Positions 53,394 through 62,745 are shown, numbered from the stretch's first letter. The stretch: 64,000 nt of DNA from Lachnospiraceae bacterium (GCA_017449075.1 JAFSKG010000001.1:1-64000), one strand, 5' to 3'. Program-made: numbers and translations. Notes: a model not told the origin generated them from the letters alone.

Positions 53394-53450
53394 TGCAGTT
53401 TTTTCAAGTAAATTCTTGGCAAGAAATGCAGTTTTTTCAAGCAAGGCTTG
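53394..53450. repeat. 33-bp direct repeat, two copies, each with a small hairpin
   Basis: tgcagttttttcaag occurs at 53394-53408 and again at 53427-53441, period 33. Each copy is followed by sequence that pairs CAAG with CTTG. No protein is encoded. Confidence 0.7.
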
Positions 53451-53605
53451 GATTTTCAAATAACGCATAAAATGCCACTTTTAAAGCACTTTTACAAGTT
53501 TTAAGGGGTTTTGTCAATTAATTTTTACAAGTTTTGTAAGGTTTTAAAGTTCAACCTTATAAAACAATAACGAGAATACTATTGCTGTTAGTTTATCTTT
53601 CATAC

Positions 53606-53644
53606 CTCCGATGAAAATACGATACAATCTTATTTTAATCGGAG
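53606..53644. repeat. 14-bp inverted repeat with 11-nt loop
   Basis: CTCCGATGAAAATA (53606-53619) pairs with TATTTTAATCGGAG (53631-53644) with one mismatch. It lies just after the DUF4153 stop. No U-tract follows on the minus strand, so it is not a standard terminator. It could be an end of a small non-autonomous element, an RNA stability element or part of a small RNA. Confidence 0.6.
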
Positions 53645-53680
53645 TGCTGAAAAAATCAATATTTTTACCTTTAAATCTTT

Positions 53681-55294
53681 TTACTTGTCATCTTTCGTAA
53701 CTATGTAACCTGTTAATTCCAAATGAATTACCTTTTCAATTTCTTTATCGTAATCCATCCAAATTTTATTTATTATCATCTTATTGCTACCTGTCACTAT
53801 TTCATTTCCAACATTCATAAATACATCTTCATCAAGATAACGTTCACTATCTATGCTTTTTATATTGTTTTCAAGATTATTAATTATATTTGAAATATCA
53901 ATTATTTCGTTGTCATATTCATCTTTATCATTAAACGGAAAATACTTCTTTTCATTCTTATCATACTGCACATATATATTGAATGTTTTTAATTTATCAT
54001 ATTCTCGTATATCTACTTCAATGTCGTCAAATGTTGTAGACCTTATAACATGCTTATCCCTTTCATATCTGTTGCTATTTACCACTGTTTCAGTTTTTTG
54101 AGTTATCTTAAATAGTTTGTTGTAAATATCTGAAAATTCATATGAATTAACTTTTGGAATGAAAAACATAATTAAGATAAATATGTTTGAAATTATTAAA
54201 ATGTTTTTTAATTTCACTTTTTCATTCTTTAGCAACTCATCCAAAATATAAAATACCAAGTAGACTATTTCAAAAATGATAATCATCACTCCAAAATATC
54301 TATTCGTAGTCATCCCGTGCTGACCTATTCTAAGTGCTAGTGATATGATTTGTAAGATGAGTGCTGGTATAAATGCAATTGGTAAAAACTTTATAGCAGT
54401 ATTATATTTTGATTCTTCATTTATACCAAGGCTCATAAGTGAAGTAAAAAGTCCTATTGAAAAAAGACTTGTGCACACTGCAAATACCTGATTGGATGGC
54501 AATTCTCGCATTACTATTATTTTAACTAGATATATATAAAAAATTATAAACCCAATAAACACCATTATTTGCATAATATATCTCACAAGTATCTTAGAAA
54601 ATAAACTCTGTTTTCCTTCTACATTTTCTATGCTCACAAAAAGTCCCATAAAATAAATCATTGAGAGCAAGAAAACTATTATTCTGCTAATTATATAATA
54701 TGGAATAGTGCCAAGTAAAATCTCGCAAATCATATATAGCACATATATTCCCGCAAGCACTATTAAGCTTATAATAAATACAAAAATTGAATTCATAAAA
54801 AGTTTTAGCAAATATTCTTTTAATGAAATTCTTTTTTCTTTTATCACAAAATAAATTATAAATAATGTTAACATCGTTAAAACTATAGATGCTGACATTA
54901 TCATTGAGTGTATGTTTTCATAATCAGTGCTTGTAAAGTTGATTGCTTTTCCATTTGACGCATTTGAAACACTCATTAAATAGATAGACCATATATAAAG
55001 TAAATACTCAACTGCCACGATTACTATATAAGAAATCCTTTTTACCATCTTAAAGCTGTGGGCCTTGTTTCCGAGTTTTTCTTTTATCTCATTTTCATAT
55101 ATAGAAAATATTTTATCAACAAGAAATGTCCCCATCGCAATAAAAGAAAAAGTGACCACTAATTCAAATAATGCCCTGGGTTTGGTTTTATCTATATCAA
55201 ATGCAATAGCAGACAAAATAGAAAAAATGAACACGGCTATTGACTCAATTTTATATTTTTTTATAAACCCTATAATTGCTTCTTTTGTTTTCAT
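53681..55294 (-). CDS. DUF4153-family multi-pass membrane protein
   Basis: 537 aa from ATG 55294, chosen because AAGGTGAG lies 4 nt upstream; an upstream in-frame ATG lacks this. About ten hydrophobic segments span residues 20-390. The C-terminal 120 residues are soluble and polar (ERDKHVIRSTTFDDIEVDIR...). The segment ALRIGQHGMTTNRYFGVMII is the diagnostic DUF4153 motif. The function of the family is not established. The gene is divergent from the RimK-like gene across an inverted repeat and is transcribed alone, ending in a terminator about 300 nt downstream. Confidence 0.85.
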   Translation of the reverse strand: MKTKEAIIGFIKKYKIESIAVFIFSILSAIAFDIDKTKPRALFELVVTFSFIAMGTFLVDKIFSIYENEIKEKLGNKAHSFKMVKRISYIVIVAVEYLLYIWSIYLMSVSNASNGKAINFTSTDYENIHSMIMSASIVLTMLTLFIIYFVIKEKRISLKEYLLKLFMNSIFVFIISLIVLAGIYVLYMICEILLGTIPYYIISRIIVFLLSMIYFMGLFVSIENVEGKQSLFSKILVRYIMQIMVFIGFIIFYIYLVKIIVMRELPSNQVFAVCTSLFSIGLFTSLMSLGINEESKYNTAIKFLPIAFIPALILQIISLALRIGQHGMTTNRYFGVMIIIFEIVYLVFYILDELLKNEKVKLKNILIISNIFILIMFFIPKVNSYEFSDIYNKLFKITQKTETVVNSNRYERDKHVIRSTTFDDIEVDIREYDKLKTFNIYVQYDKNEKKYFPFNDKDEYDNEIIDISNIINNLENNIKSIDSERYLDEDVFMNVGNEIVTGSNKMIINKIWMDYDKEIEKVIHLELTGYIVTKDDK

Positions 55295-55338
55295 ATTTCT
55301 CACCTTTTTATTTTTTATTATTATACCTATCATTACAT

Positions 55339-55368
55339 TTTACCACATTTCAATAGAAATATGGTAAA
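55339..55368. promoter_or_regulatory. 13-bp inverted repeat in a divergent promoter region
   Basis: TTTACCACATTTC and GAAATATGGTAAA form an inverted repeat with one mismatch and a 4-nt loop. On the minus strand it contains TGGTAAAAT, a candidate extended -10 for the DUF4153 gene. On plus it lies directly upstream of the candidate extended -10 of the RimK-like gene. A dimeric regulator controlling both genes is plausible. Confidence 0.5.
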
Positions 55369-55379
55369 TATTGCGTATT

Positions 55380-55388
55380 TGTGATAAT
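55380..55388 (+). promoter_or_regulatory. Extended -10 promoter of the RimK-like gene
   Basis: TGTGATAAT is an extended -10 with one mismatch, 46 nt before the ATG. The -35 position falls inside the right arm of the inverted repeat and shows no match. Confidence 0.5.
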
Positions 55389-55434
55389 ATATATTTTGTA
55401 ATTAACTAAAATATTTGAAAAAGAGGAAGCTTAT

Positions 55435-56292
55435 ATGACTGGTTGGTTCGTGATAAATATCAACAATCACTATTTCGAAAAGAAACTTGAAGAAGATTAC
55501 TATGAAAGAGTTAAAAATGATTTTCAAAAATATAATATCAATTTAGAAAAATACAACAATGTTGATGCTCAATTTCTTCTTTTAAATGGCAAAAAACCTG
55601 ATTTTTGTTACTACATGGACAAAGATGTAAATGTCACTAAAAAAATGGAAAATCTCGGCGTAAGGTGTTTTTGTTCTGCAGAGGTTATAGAAATATGTGA
55701 CGACAAAAGTAAAAGTTTTAACTTCTTAGAGAAATGCGGCATCCCTCAACCTAAAACTGTTTTTAGTCCACTCTTATATAAAAATGAAATGGATTTAGAA
55801 AAATTTGTAGATGAAACTATAAATTATCTTGGTCCTAATCTCGTCATAAAAGAATGTATTGGAACCTGCGGCAATGAAGTTTATCTTGCTATAGGTAAAG
55901 ATGCGGCAATTAAAAAAATTTCTGAAATAAAAAAACCTTATATCATTCAAGAACAAATCGTAAATAGCTTTGGGAAAGATATAAGAGCTCATATGATTGG
56001 AAATAAATTATATGGTGCTATACTTAGAGAAAGTCATAACGGTGACTTTAGGTCAAATATTGGTAGAGGCGGCACGGCAACTTTAATTGACCTCGACAAG
56101 GATACTATAAATATGTGTGCTAAAATTTGCGACGAACTAAAAAGTGATTTCCTCGGTATAGATTTACTTATAGATAAAGATGATTACAAAGTTGGTGAAA
56201 TTAACAGCAATTCATATTATATTTTGGAAAACAATCCTCTCGCTAAAACTTACGCTGAGGAAGTTGTAAAATATATAATGGAGCACATTTAA
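55435..56292 (+). CDS. RimK-like ATP-grasp ligase
   Basis: 285 aa with ribosome binding site GAGGA 7 nt before the ATG. The N-terminal 95 residues form the pre-ATP-grasp domain, with SKSFNFLEKCGIPQPKTVFS beginning the ATP-grasp part. Later motifs are VIKECIGTCGNEVYLA (a P-loop-like lid), IIQEQIVNSFGKDIRAHMIG, then DFRSNIGRGGTATL, and the metal site GIDLL....YKVGEINSNS. This matches the RimK/LysX group, which joins an amino acid to a carboxylate on a peptide, protein or small molecule. The acceptor cannot be told. It is one of only two plus-strand genes here, without partner genes, and is convergent with dtd. Confidence 0.88.
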   Translation: MTGWFVININNHYFEKKLEEDYYERVKNDFQKYNINLEKYNNVDAQFLLLNGKKPDFCYYMDKDVNVTKKMENLGVRCFCSAEVIEICDDKSKSFNFLEKCGIPQPKTVFSPLLYKNEMDLEKFVDETINYLGPNLVIKECIGTCGNEVYLAIGKDAAIKKISEIKKPYIIQEQIVNSFGKDIRAHMIGNKLYGAILRESHNGDFRSNIGRGGTATLIDLDKDTINMCAKICDELKSDFLGIDLLIDKDDYKVGEINSNSYYILENNPLAKTYAEEVVKYIMEHI

Positions 56293-56348
56293 ACGCTTTC
56301 ATTTTTCATTAAACTTTAAATATCTTTTTTGCTTGTGAATAATACAAC

Positions 56349-56798
56349 TTACATCTCTTCACTATCTAAAACTATAGTAAATGGTCCATCATTTACAAGT
56401 TCTACTTTCATATCCGCCCCAAACTTTCCTCTTTCAACTTTTAACCCCTCACAAGTTTTACATTTACTAATTATGTATTCATACATTTCGTTTGCAAAAT
56501 CAGGCTTGCCTGCTTTTATGAAACTTGGACGGTTGCCTTTCTTGCAGTCAGCATACAAAGTGAACTGCGACACAAGAAGTAATTCTCCACCAACATCAGA
56601 AAGCGAAAGATTAGTTTTCCCTTCACTATCTTCAAAAATCCTAAGTTTAATCATCTTGTCAACTAACTTATCTGCAATCTCTTTTGTGTCAGTATCAGCC
56701 ACACCAATTAAAACCATAAAGCCCTTTCCGATTGACCCTATGGTTTCGCCGTCAACTTTGACTGATGAATTTAATACTCTTTGAATTACAAATTTCAT
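56349..56798 (-). CDS. dtd: D-aminoacyl-tRNA deacylase
   Basis: 149 aa, the usual length. It shows SQFTLYAD (77-84) and NDGPFT (136-141), the two cross-subunit active-site motifs, and starts [18 protein letters not shown]. It frees tRNA from mischarged D-amino acids and Gly-tRNA(Ala). The start is 1 nt after the helicase stop, with GAGGA inside the helicase gene, so translation is likely coupled to the upstream helicase. No own promoter is seen. Confidence 0.96.
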   Translation of the reverse strand: MKFVIQRVLNSSVKVDGETIGSIGKGFMVLIGVADTDTKEIADKLVDKMIKLRIFEDSEGKTNLSLSDVGGELLLVSQFTLYADCKKGNRPSFIKAGKPDFANEMYEYIISKCKTCEGLKVERGKFGADMKVELVNDGPFTIVLDSEEM

Positions 56799-56799
56799 A

Positions 56800-59511
56800 C
56801 TATATCCTCTGTATAACTTCTAATATTTTTTCTTTTTCTTGACTTCCGTTTGTACTTAACCTAACAAGTGGAATATTGCACTTTTCAAAAATACTATTTT
56901 TTAGCTCATCCCTCTTATACTGAGCAGTCCCTTGCTTATGGTACATGTATCCATCTGTTTCAACTGCCAATATAGGTTGCTTACTTAATTTATTATAAAT
57001 TATAAAATCTGAATGCGTTGATGGATTTAAAATATATTTAATTTCTTCATTTGTAAAAATCTCCAAATCTCTTACAACCATAGATAGCGGTTGAAAACAA
57101 ACTATTCCGTATTCTGGATATTTTTTTAAAATATCTTGAAGCATAACAAATGTTAAGTTTTCAGAATCATATTGTGAAATTTTTTTATGTTTTCTCAAGA
57201 ATTCATTTCTTGTTTCTCTGTACATTGAATACAAAAAGTCGAAAATTGAATATATTTGACTATTAATTATTTCACCTTTATTATATTGTATGTATGATAT
57301 TAAATCTACTATGTTTCCTTTATTTTTCTGTTTATTACCAGATACTACAACTATTAACTTTTTTTTCGCTCTTGAAACGGCAACATTCAGCAAATAAGGA
57401 TCATCGGTGAAATCACTAATTATATCATCAACTGTTGATATGATAATCACATCTTTTTCTCTTCCTTGAAATTTATGAACAGTTGCTATATCAATATCTT
57501 TTATTTGTTTTTTAATTTCATCTACTTGTTTATTATATGGGGTAATGATTCCAATATCTTTATTTGATACATTCAATATAGGCAAAATTTCATTTTTTAT
57601 TATATCTATCTGCCGCTGATTGTATTTGTCCCTTTCGTGATTGCCAATCATGGTTTTATAAACTTTTAATGTATCCTTTGAATCATCGTCTTTTGTCATT
57701 ATGACAAGTTCATTATTATAAAACTTTTGATTACAAAAAGAAATAATTCGCGGATGACACCTATAATGTTCACGCAATAATGTTGATGGAGCATTATAAA
57801 ACACATCAATAATTGATTGCAAAAAACTTTTGTGTGCAAAGTCATAAGCATCGCTTAAGCTATATTTTAAACGAATAGTATCTGCTATTTTACATTTGTC
57901 TGCAGTTACAACATTTGGAAGTTGTTTTGTATCTCCAACAATGACTACGTTTTTAGCACAAGATAATGCAAGTGCCCCAGTTGCAATATCTATTTGAGAT
58001 GCCTCATCCATAATTACATAATCGTAGTCCATTCGACTATTTAGGCTTGACCTAGATGAAAATGTAGTGCTTAACACGACCGGATACTCTTCTAACACCC
58101 TTCTTGCGTTCTTATACAAGTCTTCTTCTGTAAATACTATTCGTTCTTCGCTCCATTTATATTTATTCGCTATATAATCTTTTAAATAGATTAGAGATTT
58201 CTTTTCAAGTTCATTTTGATATTGTCCTTTATGTTGTTCCCACTCTGATTCTTTTTCCTTTATTTTATTTGAGATTTCTTTTAGAGCACACTCATAATAT
58301 AGTCCTTTTAAAGTGGTAATCATTGTGGCAGGATCTTCCTTATAGAATTCCCAGCTAGCTATTCCATACAACAAAAAACTCTTTAATTTAAAAAATAATG
58401 ATACTTTTTTGTTATTATCAACTTTGTTCTGTAGTTCAATTAATAGCTGCATTATTTTATTTGCAGACGAACGTTTCTTTATACCTATATTTCTATAATA
58501 AATGTTTCTATCACTTGCAAACTCATCAAAATGTTTTTGCTCAACCTGAATTTCGTATTTTTTTTCTTTTAGTTTTGCTATTTCTTTTTGTATTTGATAT
58601 AAATATTGTAGTTTCTCTGATATTTGTGATATTTCTTCAAGACTTACTCTTTTTTCGCTATGACTATTCCATGTTGAAAAGTTTGGATATTTTCCGCTTT
58701 GCGATTTAATAAAATCTTTTTTGTTGCTAGAGCTACCTAAGGATGCAACAATAAAATCCATACCATACTCTTCTTTTGATAACTTTTCTAAAATATTTAA
58801 TGTGGCAGAATTATTATTTGAAACAACCATTACCGTTTTGTTATTAACAATTAAATTGGCAATTATATTAAGAATTGTTTGTGTTTTGCCCGTTCCTGGT
58901 GGCCCCTGTATAATACTTACTTGATTTCTTATCGCATTAGCAACTGCTTTATATTGACTTTGATTACACCCAAAAGGAAAAATAAAATTACTTATGTTGT
59001 ATCTATTTATATCGTTATTGCTATCAAGATATTGACTCAATACAGTATTGTTTGACACAAAATCTACTTTATCATAATGCTTTGATAAAATTAATTCTCC
59101 GTTATCATTTTTCAATTCACTTATTTTTGAAACTTCTTTTAAATATTCAAATGTGTTTGCCAACCTTTTATGTTGCAAACAATTCTCATCTACTATTAAG
59201 TCATCTTTTTTGCAATCTCTTGTATATTTGTCAAAAACAATATGCCAATATTTTATATGCTCATTCTCAAATTGATAAATATTTCTTATGTTAAATAATT
59301 CTATTCCATCATATGTTTTTATCACATAATTTTGAGGCTGTAAGATTATTGGATTATTCAGTACCATGACATTTTCTCTTAAATAATGATATGTTTTTCC
59401 ATTATTAAATGTAATGTCATATTTTTTCGTGGCAACATTAAATATACAAGATTTTATCTTGTTAGTAGCTATTTCGTCTTTAATTATTATCATATACTTA
59501 GTTGCGTCCAT
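56800..59511 (-). CDS. Superfamily 1 (UPF1-like) helicase with C-terminal DUF2726 nuclease-like domain
   Basis: 903 aa from ATG 59511; TTG 59553 would add 14 residues and overlap the ATPase gene, and neither has a clear ribosome binding site. The N-terminal 190 residues include [15 protein letters not shown], a domain I do not name. Walker A is QGPPGTGKT (near 202-210), then a coiled-coil insertion (near 290-450), Walker [19 protein letters not shown], and motifs [27 protein letters not shown] and NVAVSRAK of UPF1/DNA2-like helicases. The last 110 residues hold SDFIIYNK...[15 protein letters not shown], matching DUF2726, a PD-(D/E)XK-type nuclease fold. This pairing is typical of phage-defence or repair enzymes, but function here is inferred. 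Confidence 0.9.
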   Translation of the reverse strand: MDATKYMIIIKDEIATNKIKSCIFNVATKKYDITFNNGKTYHYLRENVMVLNNPIILQPQNYVIKTYDGIELFNIRNIYQFENEHIKYWHIVFDKYTRDCKKDDLIVDENCLQHKRLANTFEYLKEVSKISELKNDNGELILSKHYDKVDFVSNNTVLSQYLDSNNDINRYNISNFIFPFGCNQSQYKAVANAIRNQVSIIQGPPGTGKTQTILNIIANLIVNNKTVMVVSNNNSATLNILEKLSKEEYGMDFIVASLGSSSNKKDFIKSQSGKYPNFSTWNSHSEKRVSLEEISQISEKLQYLYQIQKEIAKLKEKKYEIQVEQKHFDEFASDRNIYYRNIGIKKRSSANKIMQLLIELQNKVDNNKKVSLFFKLKSFLLYGIASWEFYKEDPATMITTLKGLYYECALKEISNKIKEKESEWEQHKGQYQNELEKKSLIYLKDYIANKYKWSEERIVFTEEDLYKNARRVLEEYPVVLSTTFSSRSSLNSRMDYDYVIMDEASQIDIATGALALSCAKNVVIVGDTKQLPNVVTADKCKIADTIRLKYSLSDAYDFAHKSFLQSIIDVFYNAPSTLLREHYRCHPRIISFCNQKFYNNELVIMTKDDDSKDTLKVYKTMIGNHERDKYNQRQIDIIKNEILPILNVSNKDIGIITPYNKQVDEIKKQIKDIDIATVHKFQGREKDVIIISTVDDIISDFTDDPYLLNVAVSRAKKKLIVVVSGNKQKNKGNIVDLISYIQYNKGEIINSQIYSIFDFLYSMYRETRNEFLRKHKKISQYDSENLTFVMLQDILKKYPEYGIVCFQPLSMVVRDLEIFTNEEIKYILNPSTHSDFIIYNKLSKQPILAVETDGYMYHKQGTAQYKRDELKNSIFEKCNIPLVRLSTNGSQEKEKILEVIQRI

Positions 59512-59533
59512 TGTATATTTTTTATTACATAGG

Positions 59534-60853
59534 TCACTCTTCTTTAAAGTCAAACATTAACATATAATATGGTATTGTTAGTTTGGTGTTTGTCAATCCT
59601 AAATTTCCATCAATAATTTTATATGCTACTTTTGGGTTATATCTCTCTATGAAATCGTTTAGAGAAATTGTTGCACCATTTTTTGATTTGACTTCAATTG
59701 GTATTATTTCTGTTTCATCTTCAAATATAAATTCGATTTCTTGTGTGTTGTTCTCATTTTTATAGTAATACATTTTTTCGAACTTACTCATCAATTGTGT
59801 AAATGCTGCATTTTCATATATACCACCCTTTGCGGTTGTTTTTAATTCATCAGTCATAATTGCTTTCTGAGTATTGAATCCATATAAGCATGTCAGTAAT
59901 CCCATATCTGTCATATATATTTTGAATGTTTCTGCTTTTTCATGCGTCTTTAGCGGAAATTCTGGTATGGAAACATTTACGCACTTTTTAACCATTCCTG
60001 CCTCAATAAGCCATGTAATCGGGTTTTCAAATTTTTTTGCTGTCCCCTTTTTCTCTACAATACTGTATTGAAATTTCTTGTAGTCTTTTGATAATTGTTC
60101 TGGAATTGAGTTGTAGCATTTTAATATGTTTTGTTTCATTGCACTAGGTGCATAATGCATTATATCGTCTTGATAATTTTTTAATAATTCTTTTTGTTTT
60201 TTATTTACAGCTTCAATGTTATGATTTTCTATGTAGGTGTTTACAGCTTCTGGCATACCTCCCACAAACATATATGTTTTAAAGTATCTCATAAATTTTT
60301 CATTTACATCGCTTGGAACTTTCTCTCTTGACACAAAATATTTATTTAAGATTTTTATTTTAGAATCATCTATACCATTTGCCCACAAAAATTCTTCAAA
60401 ATCTAAAGGAAACATTTCTATATCAGTCTCGCTACCTACTGGAACCGAAAAGTCTTCTTTCTCTTCCTTATATCTTATACCAAGAAGTGAACCAGATGCA
60501 ATAATGTCATATCTTTTATCTTCTCTAAGATATTTTAATGCAGTTCTAGCCTTAGGGCAGTTTTGTATTTCATCTAAAAAAATAAGTGTGTCGTTTTCAA
60601 TAAACTTTGCATCTTTAACTCTAATAGATATTTGCTCATAGATATATTCGGGTGTTAATTCATTTTCAAATATGATTTTATATTCTGGATTTTTTATAAA
60701 ATCTAAGTGAACGAGGCTTTTATACTCATTTTTACCAAATTCTTTGATTATAAATGTCTTGCCAACCTGTCTAGCCCCTTTTACCAACAAAGGCTTATGT
60801 TCTCTATCAGCTTTCCATTCCAATAAATTTTTGTATATTTTTCTCTTTAACAT
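59534..60853 (-). CDS. AAA_14 ATPase with DUF4143 domain
   Basis: 439 aa. Walker A is GARQVGKT (26-33) and Walker B is IFLDEIQN (91-98), followed by an SGSLLG sensor. The DUF4143 part lies at about residues 190-400, with EIEFIFEDETEIIPIEVKSK (372-391) matching the PD-(D/E)XK-like E..F....IEVK pattern. This family is common in bacteria and archaea and its biological role is largely unknown. No ribosome binding site precedes the ATG, and the predicted transcription start coincides with the start codon, so a leaderless mRNA is likely. It is followed by the helicase in the same operon. Confidence 0.9.
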   Translation of the reverse strand: MLKRKIYKNLLEWKADREHKPLLVKGARQVGKTFIIKEFGKNEYKSLVHLDFIKNPEYKIIFENELTPEYIYEQISIRVKDAKFIENDTLIFLDEIQNCPKARTALKYLREDKRYDIIASGSLLGIRYKEEKEDFSVPVGSETDIEMFPLDFEEFLWANGIDDSKIKILNKYFVSREKVPSDVNEKFMRYFKTYMFVGGMPEAVNTYIENHNIEAVNKKQKELLKNYQDDIMHYAPSAMKQNILKCYNSIPEQLSKDYKKFQYSIVEKKGTAKKFENPITWLIEAGMVKKCVNVSIPEFPLKTHEKAETFKIYMTDMGLLTCLYGFNTQKAIMTDELKTTAKGGIYENAAFTQLMSKFEKMYYYKNENNTQEIEFIFEDETEIIPIEVKSKNGATISLNDFIERYNPKVAYKIIDGNLGLTNTKLTIPYYMLMFDFKEE

Positions 60854-60859
60854 ATCTAG

Positions 60860-60888
60860 AATTTACAATATTTTAAGCCATTTGTCAA
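60860..60888 (-). promoter_or_regulatory. Sigma-A-type promoter of the ATPase-helicase-dtd operon
   Basis: On the minus strand TTGACA (60883-60888) is a perfect -35, with a 17-nt spacer and TAAATT (60860-60865). The expected start (about 60853) is the A of the ATG, implying a leaderless message. The three palindromic repeats begin 9 nt upstream of the -35. Confidence 0.72.
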
Positions 60889-60896
60889 CAAAATTA

Positions 60897-60974
60897 GTCA
60901 AATTTGACACTTCTTTTTGCATAAAAATAGTCAAATTTGACACTTCTTTTTGCATAAAAGTGGTCAAATTTGAC
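60897..60974. repeat. Three palindromic GTCAAATTTGAC sites at 33-bp spacing
   Basis: The perfect 12-bp palindrome GTCAAATTTGAC occurs at 60897-60908, 60930-60941 and 60963-60974, within near-identical 33-bp units (cacttctttttgcataaaa between). Spacing is about three helical turns, so the sites lie on roughly one DNA face. They sit directly upstream of the ATPase promoter. They look like an operator array rather than coding sequence. Confidence 0.8.
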
Positions 60975-60995
60975 ACTTCTTAATCTTTAAGTAGG

Positions 60996-61487
60996 CTATT
61001 GTTTCTTTTCTAGCCCTCTTACAAATTCAATTTGTTCTTTTGTCATATTTGCTTTTGAAATAATAAATCCCATATTTTTTGCAATCATCATATAAAAATT
61101 TGTGTCAGTTTCTATGAGCTTATACATTTTACTGTACTCTAATACTTCGATACCGATAGGTGAATGTGATTCTACTCTATCTTCACTAAACTTATATAAA
61201 ACTTTTGCATCTTTCATCAACGTATTGGTCTCATATGTCTTTTTAATATCTCTATCCACAAAAAACCTAGTAATAAACCTAGTAATAAACACACTTATTC
61301 CCGCTATTAAAACAACCACTATGGCTTCAGCGTAATTTTTTGGCAATGACAAAACTATTAATATTAAAAAATATACTACAAAAAATATTATTCTGATTCT
61401 CTTAATTTTATATAACTTTTCATATACTACTTTGTTATACTTTTCATACTCTTCAAATGTTCTTGTAGTTTCCACTTCAAAATTCAT
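60996..61487 (-). CDS. YcxB-like membrane protein
   Basis: 163 aa from ATG 61487, chosen because AAAGG lies 6 nt upstream; an earlier in-frame start overlaps pgi. It starts MNFEVETTRTFEEYEKYNKV. Two membrane segments (IIFFVVYFLILIVLSLP and AIVVVLIAGISVFITRFI) are followed by a soluble C-terminal domain (LYKFSEDRVESHSPIGIEVL...FYMMIAKNMGFIISKANMTK). This arrangement is the YcxB-like pattern; function is unknown. It follows pgi by 10 nt and is probably in its operon. Confidence 0.8.
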   Translation of the reverse strand: MNFEVETTRTFEEYEKYNKVVYEKLYKIKRIRIIFFVVYFLILIVLSLPKNYAEAIVVVLIAGISVFITRFITRFFVDRDIKKTYETNTLMKDAKVLYKFSEDRVESHSPIGIEVLEYSKMYKLIETDTNFYMMIAKNMGFIISKANMTKEQIEFVRGLEKKQ

Positions 61488-61497
61488 ATTATACCTT

Positions 61498-62745
61498 TTA
61501 CTTAAGTAATTCCTTAATGTTTTTCTTATACTCCTCAACTCCTGGTTGGTTAAATGGATTTACGCCAAGGATGAGTGCTGATATTGCGCAGCTCATCTCA
61601 AAGAAGTAGAAAAGTTCGCCGAGGGTAGTTTCATTTTGCTCAGGGACTTTTACTTCTATAACTGGCACGTTTCCAGTGTGGTGAGCTTTCTCAGTTGCTC
61701 GAAGTGCTATGTCATTTAAATCATTTACAAAAAACTTGTCATTATATTTTACTCTATCTTTATCATAATCATTTTCAATCATGATAAATGTCTCAAACAT
61801 ATTTCGTTTTCCTTCTTGCATAAGTTGACCCATAGAATGAAGGTCGGCTGTCATACTAAGTGATGCTGGGAAGATTCCTTTATTGCCTTTACACTCTGAC
61901 TCACCAAAGAGTTGCTTAAGCCACTCAGCGAAATATTGCATATTAGGACTTAATGTCGCAAACACTTCTATATCTTTTCCATTTTCATAATACAAATTTC
62001 TGATGATGGCATACTTCATCGCATCATTTTTATTTTCATCTGCCACTGTGTAAATACTTCTTGCCGCCTCTGCACCTTTCATAAGTTTATCAATGTCAAA
62101 ACCTGCTGCTGCAATTGGAAGAAGTCCTACTGCAGATAGCACTGAATATCTTCCACCTATGTCATCAGGAACTACAAAAGTTCTATATCCTTCTCTATCA
62201 GCTTCTTCTTTTAAAATTCCCTTCGCCTTATCTGTAGTTGCAATTATTCTTTTCTTTGCTCCATCTTTTCCGTATTTCTTTTCGCAAAGTGCCTTAAACT
62301 TATCAAATGCTGTGGCTGGTTCGAGAGTTCCACCGCTCTTACTTATTACATTTATATAGAAATTTTTGCCTTCGACATAATCAAGTGTTTCTTTCAAATA
62401 TTTTTCTGAGAGACCATTGCCGGCAAAGATTACTTCTACACCATTTGTGTGCGCCCCTACAGTACGGTGGCTGTAATAATTTGATAAGTATTCAATAGCT
62501 GCCTTTGCACCAAGATATGAGCCGCCAATACCAATAGATACAAGGACTTCTGCTTCGTTCTTAATCTCATTTGCGACTTCTTTTATACGAGCAAATTCTT
62601 CCTTGTCGTATTTTATTGGATGATCCACCCAACCTGTCATATCAATTTTTCCTGCAAGTAAATCACTGATGTGAGTTTTTGCAGCACTCACATGCTTGCT
62701 TAGATTTTTTACTTCTTCTGCTTTTTCAAAATTTACTTTTATCAT
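61498..62745 (-). CDS. pgi: Glucose-6-phosphate isomerase
   Basis: 415 aa. ATG 62745 has GGAGG 8 nt upstream and was preferred over TTG 62760. Motifs are SIGIGGSYLGAKAAIEYL, VISKSGGTLEPATAFDKF, GGRYSVLSAVGLLPIAAAG, FGESECKGNKGIFPASL (catalytic Glu) and NPFNQPGVEEYKKN (catalytic Lys). It interconverts glucose-6-phosphate and fructose-6-phosphate in glycolysis. It is closest to the short Firmicutes type (about 450 aa) but ends about 20 residues earlier, directly after the last motif. A LacI-type palindrome lies in its leader. Confidence 0.96.
   Translation of the reverse strand: MIKVNFEKAEEVKNLSKHVSAAKTHISDLLAGKIDMTGWVDHPIKYDKEEFARIKEVANEIKNEAEVLVSIGIGGSYLGAKAAIEYLSNYYSHRTVGAHTNGVEVIFAGNGLSEKYLKETLDYVEGKNFYINVISKSGGTLEPATAFDKFKALCEKKYGKDGAKKRIIATTDKAKGILKEEADREGYRTFVVPDDIGGRYSVLSAVGLLPIAAAGFDIDKLMKGAEAARSIYTVADENKNDAMKYAIIRNLYYENGKDIEVFATLSPNMQYFAEWLKQLFGESECKGNKGIFPASLSMTADLHSMGQLMQEGKRNMFETFIMIENDYDKDRVKYNDKFFVNDLNDIALRATEKAHHTGNVPVIEVKVPEQNETTLGELFYFFEMSCAISALILGVNPFNQPGVEEYKKNIKELLK

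Larger units (their letters stand above)
53223..53680. other. Non-coding, hairpin- and repeat-rich intergenic region
   Basis: No gene is supportable on either strand. Its contents are: a 14-bp inverted repeat (53606-53644), a smaller AAGGTT/AACCTT repeat near 53538-53560, two direct copies of tgcagttttttcaag each followed by a short CAAG/CTTG hairpin (53394-53450), and a minus-strand terminator (53353-53378). Promoter elements for the HD gene are probably at its left end but no convincing -35 is seen. Confidence 0.6.

Noticed and set aside
60897..60980. A possible small CRISPR array
   Set aside because: The 33-bp units are direct tandem repeats with the same intervening sequence, so there are no variable spacers and no cas genes nearby.
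60744..60983. A plus-strand frame with repeated KFDTSFCIK units
   Set aside because: It is produced by the 33-bp palindromic repeats and by the antisense of the ATPase gene, without a ribosome binding site.
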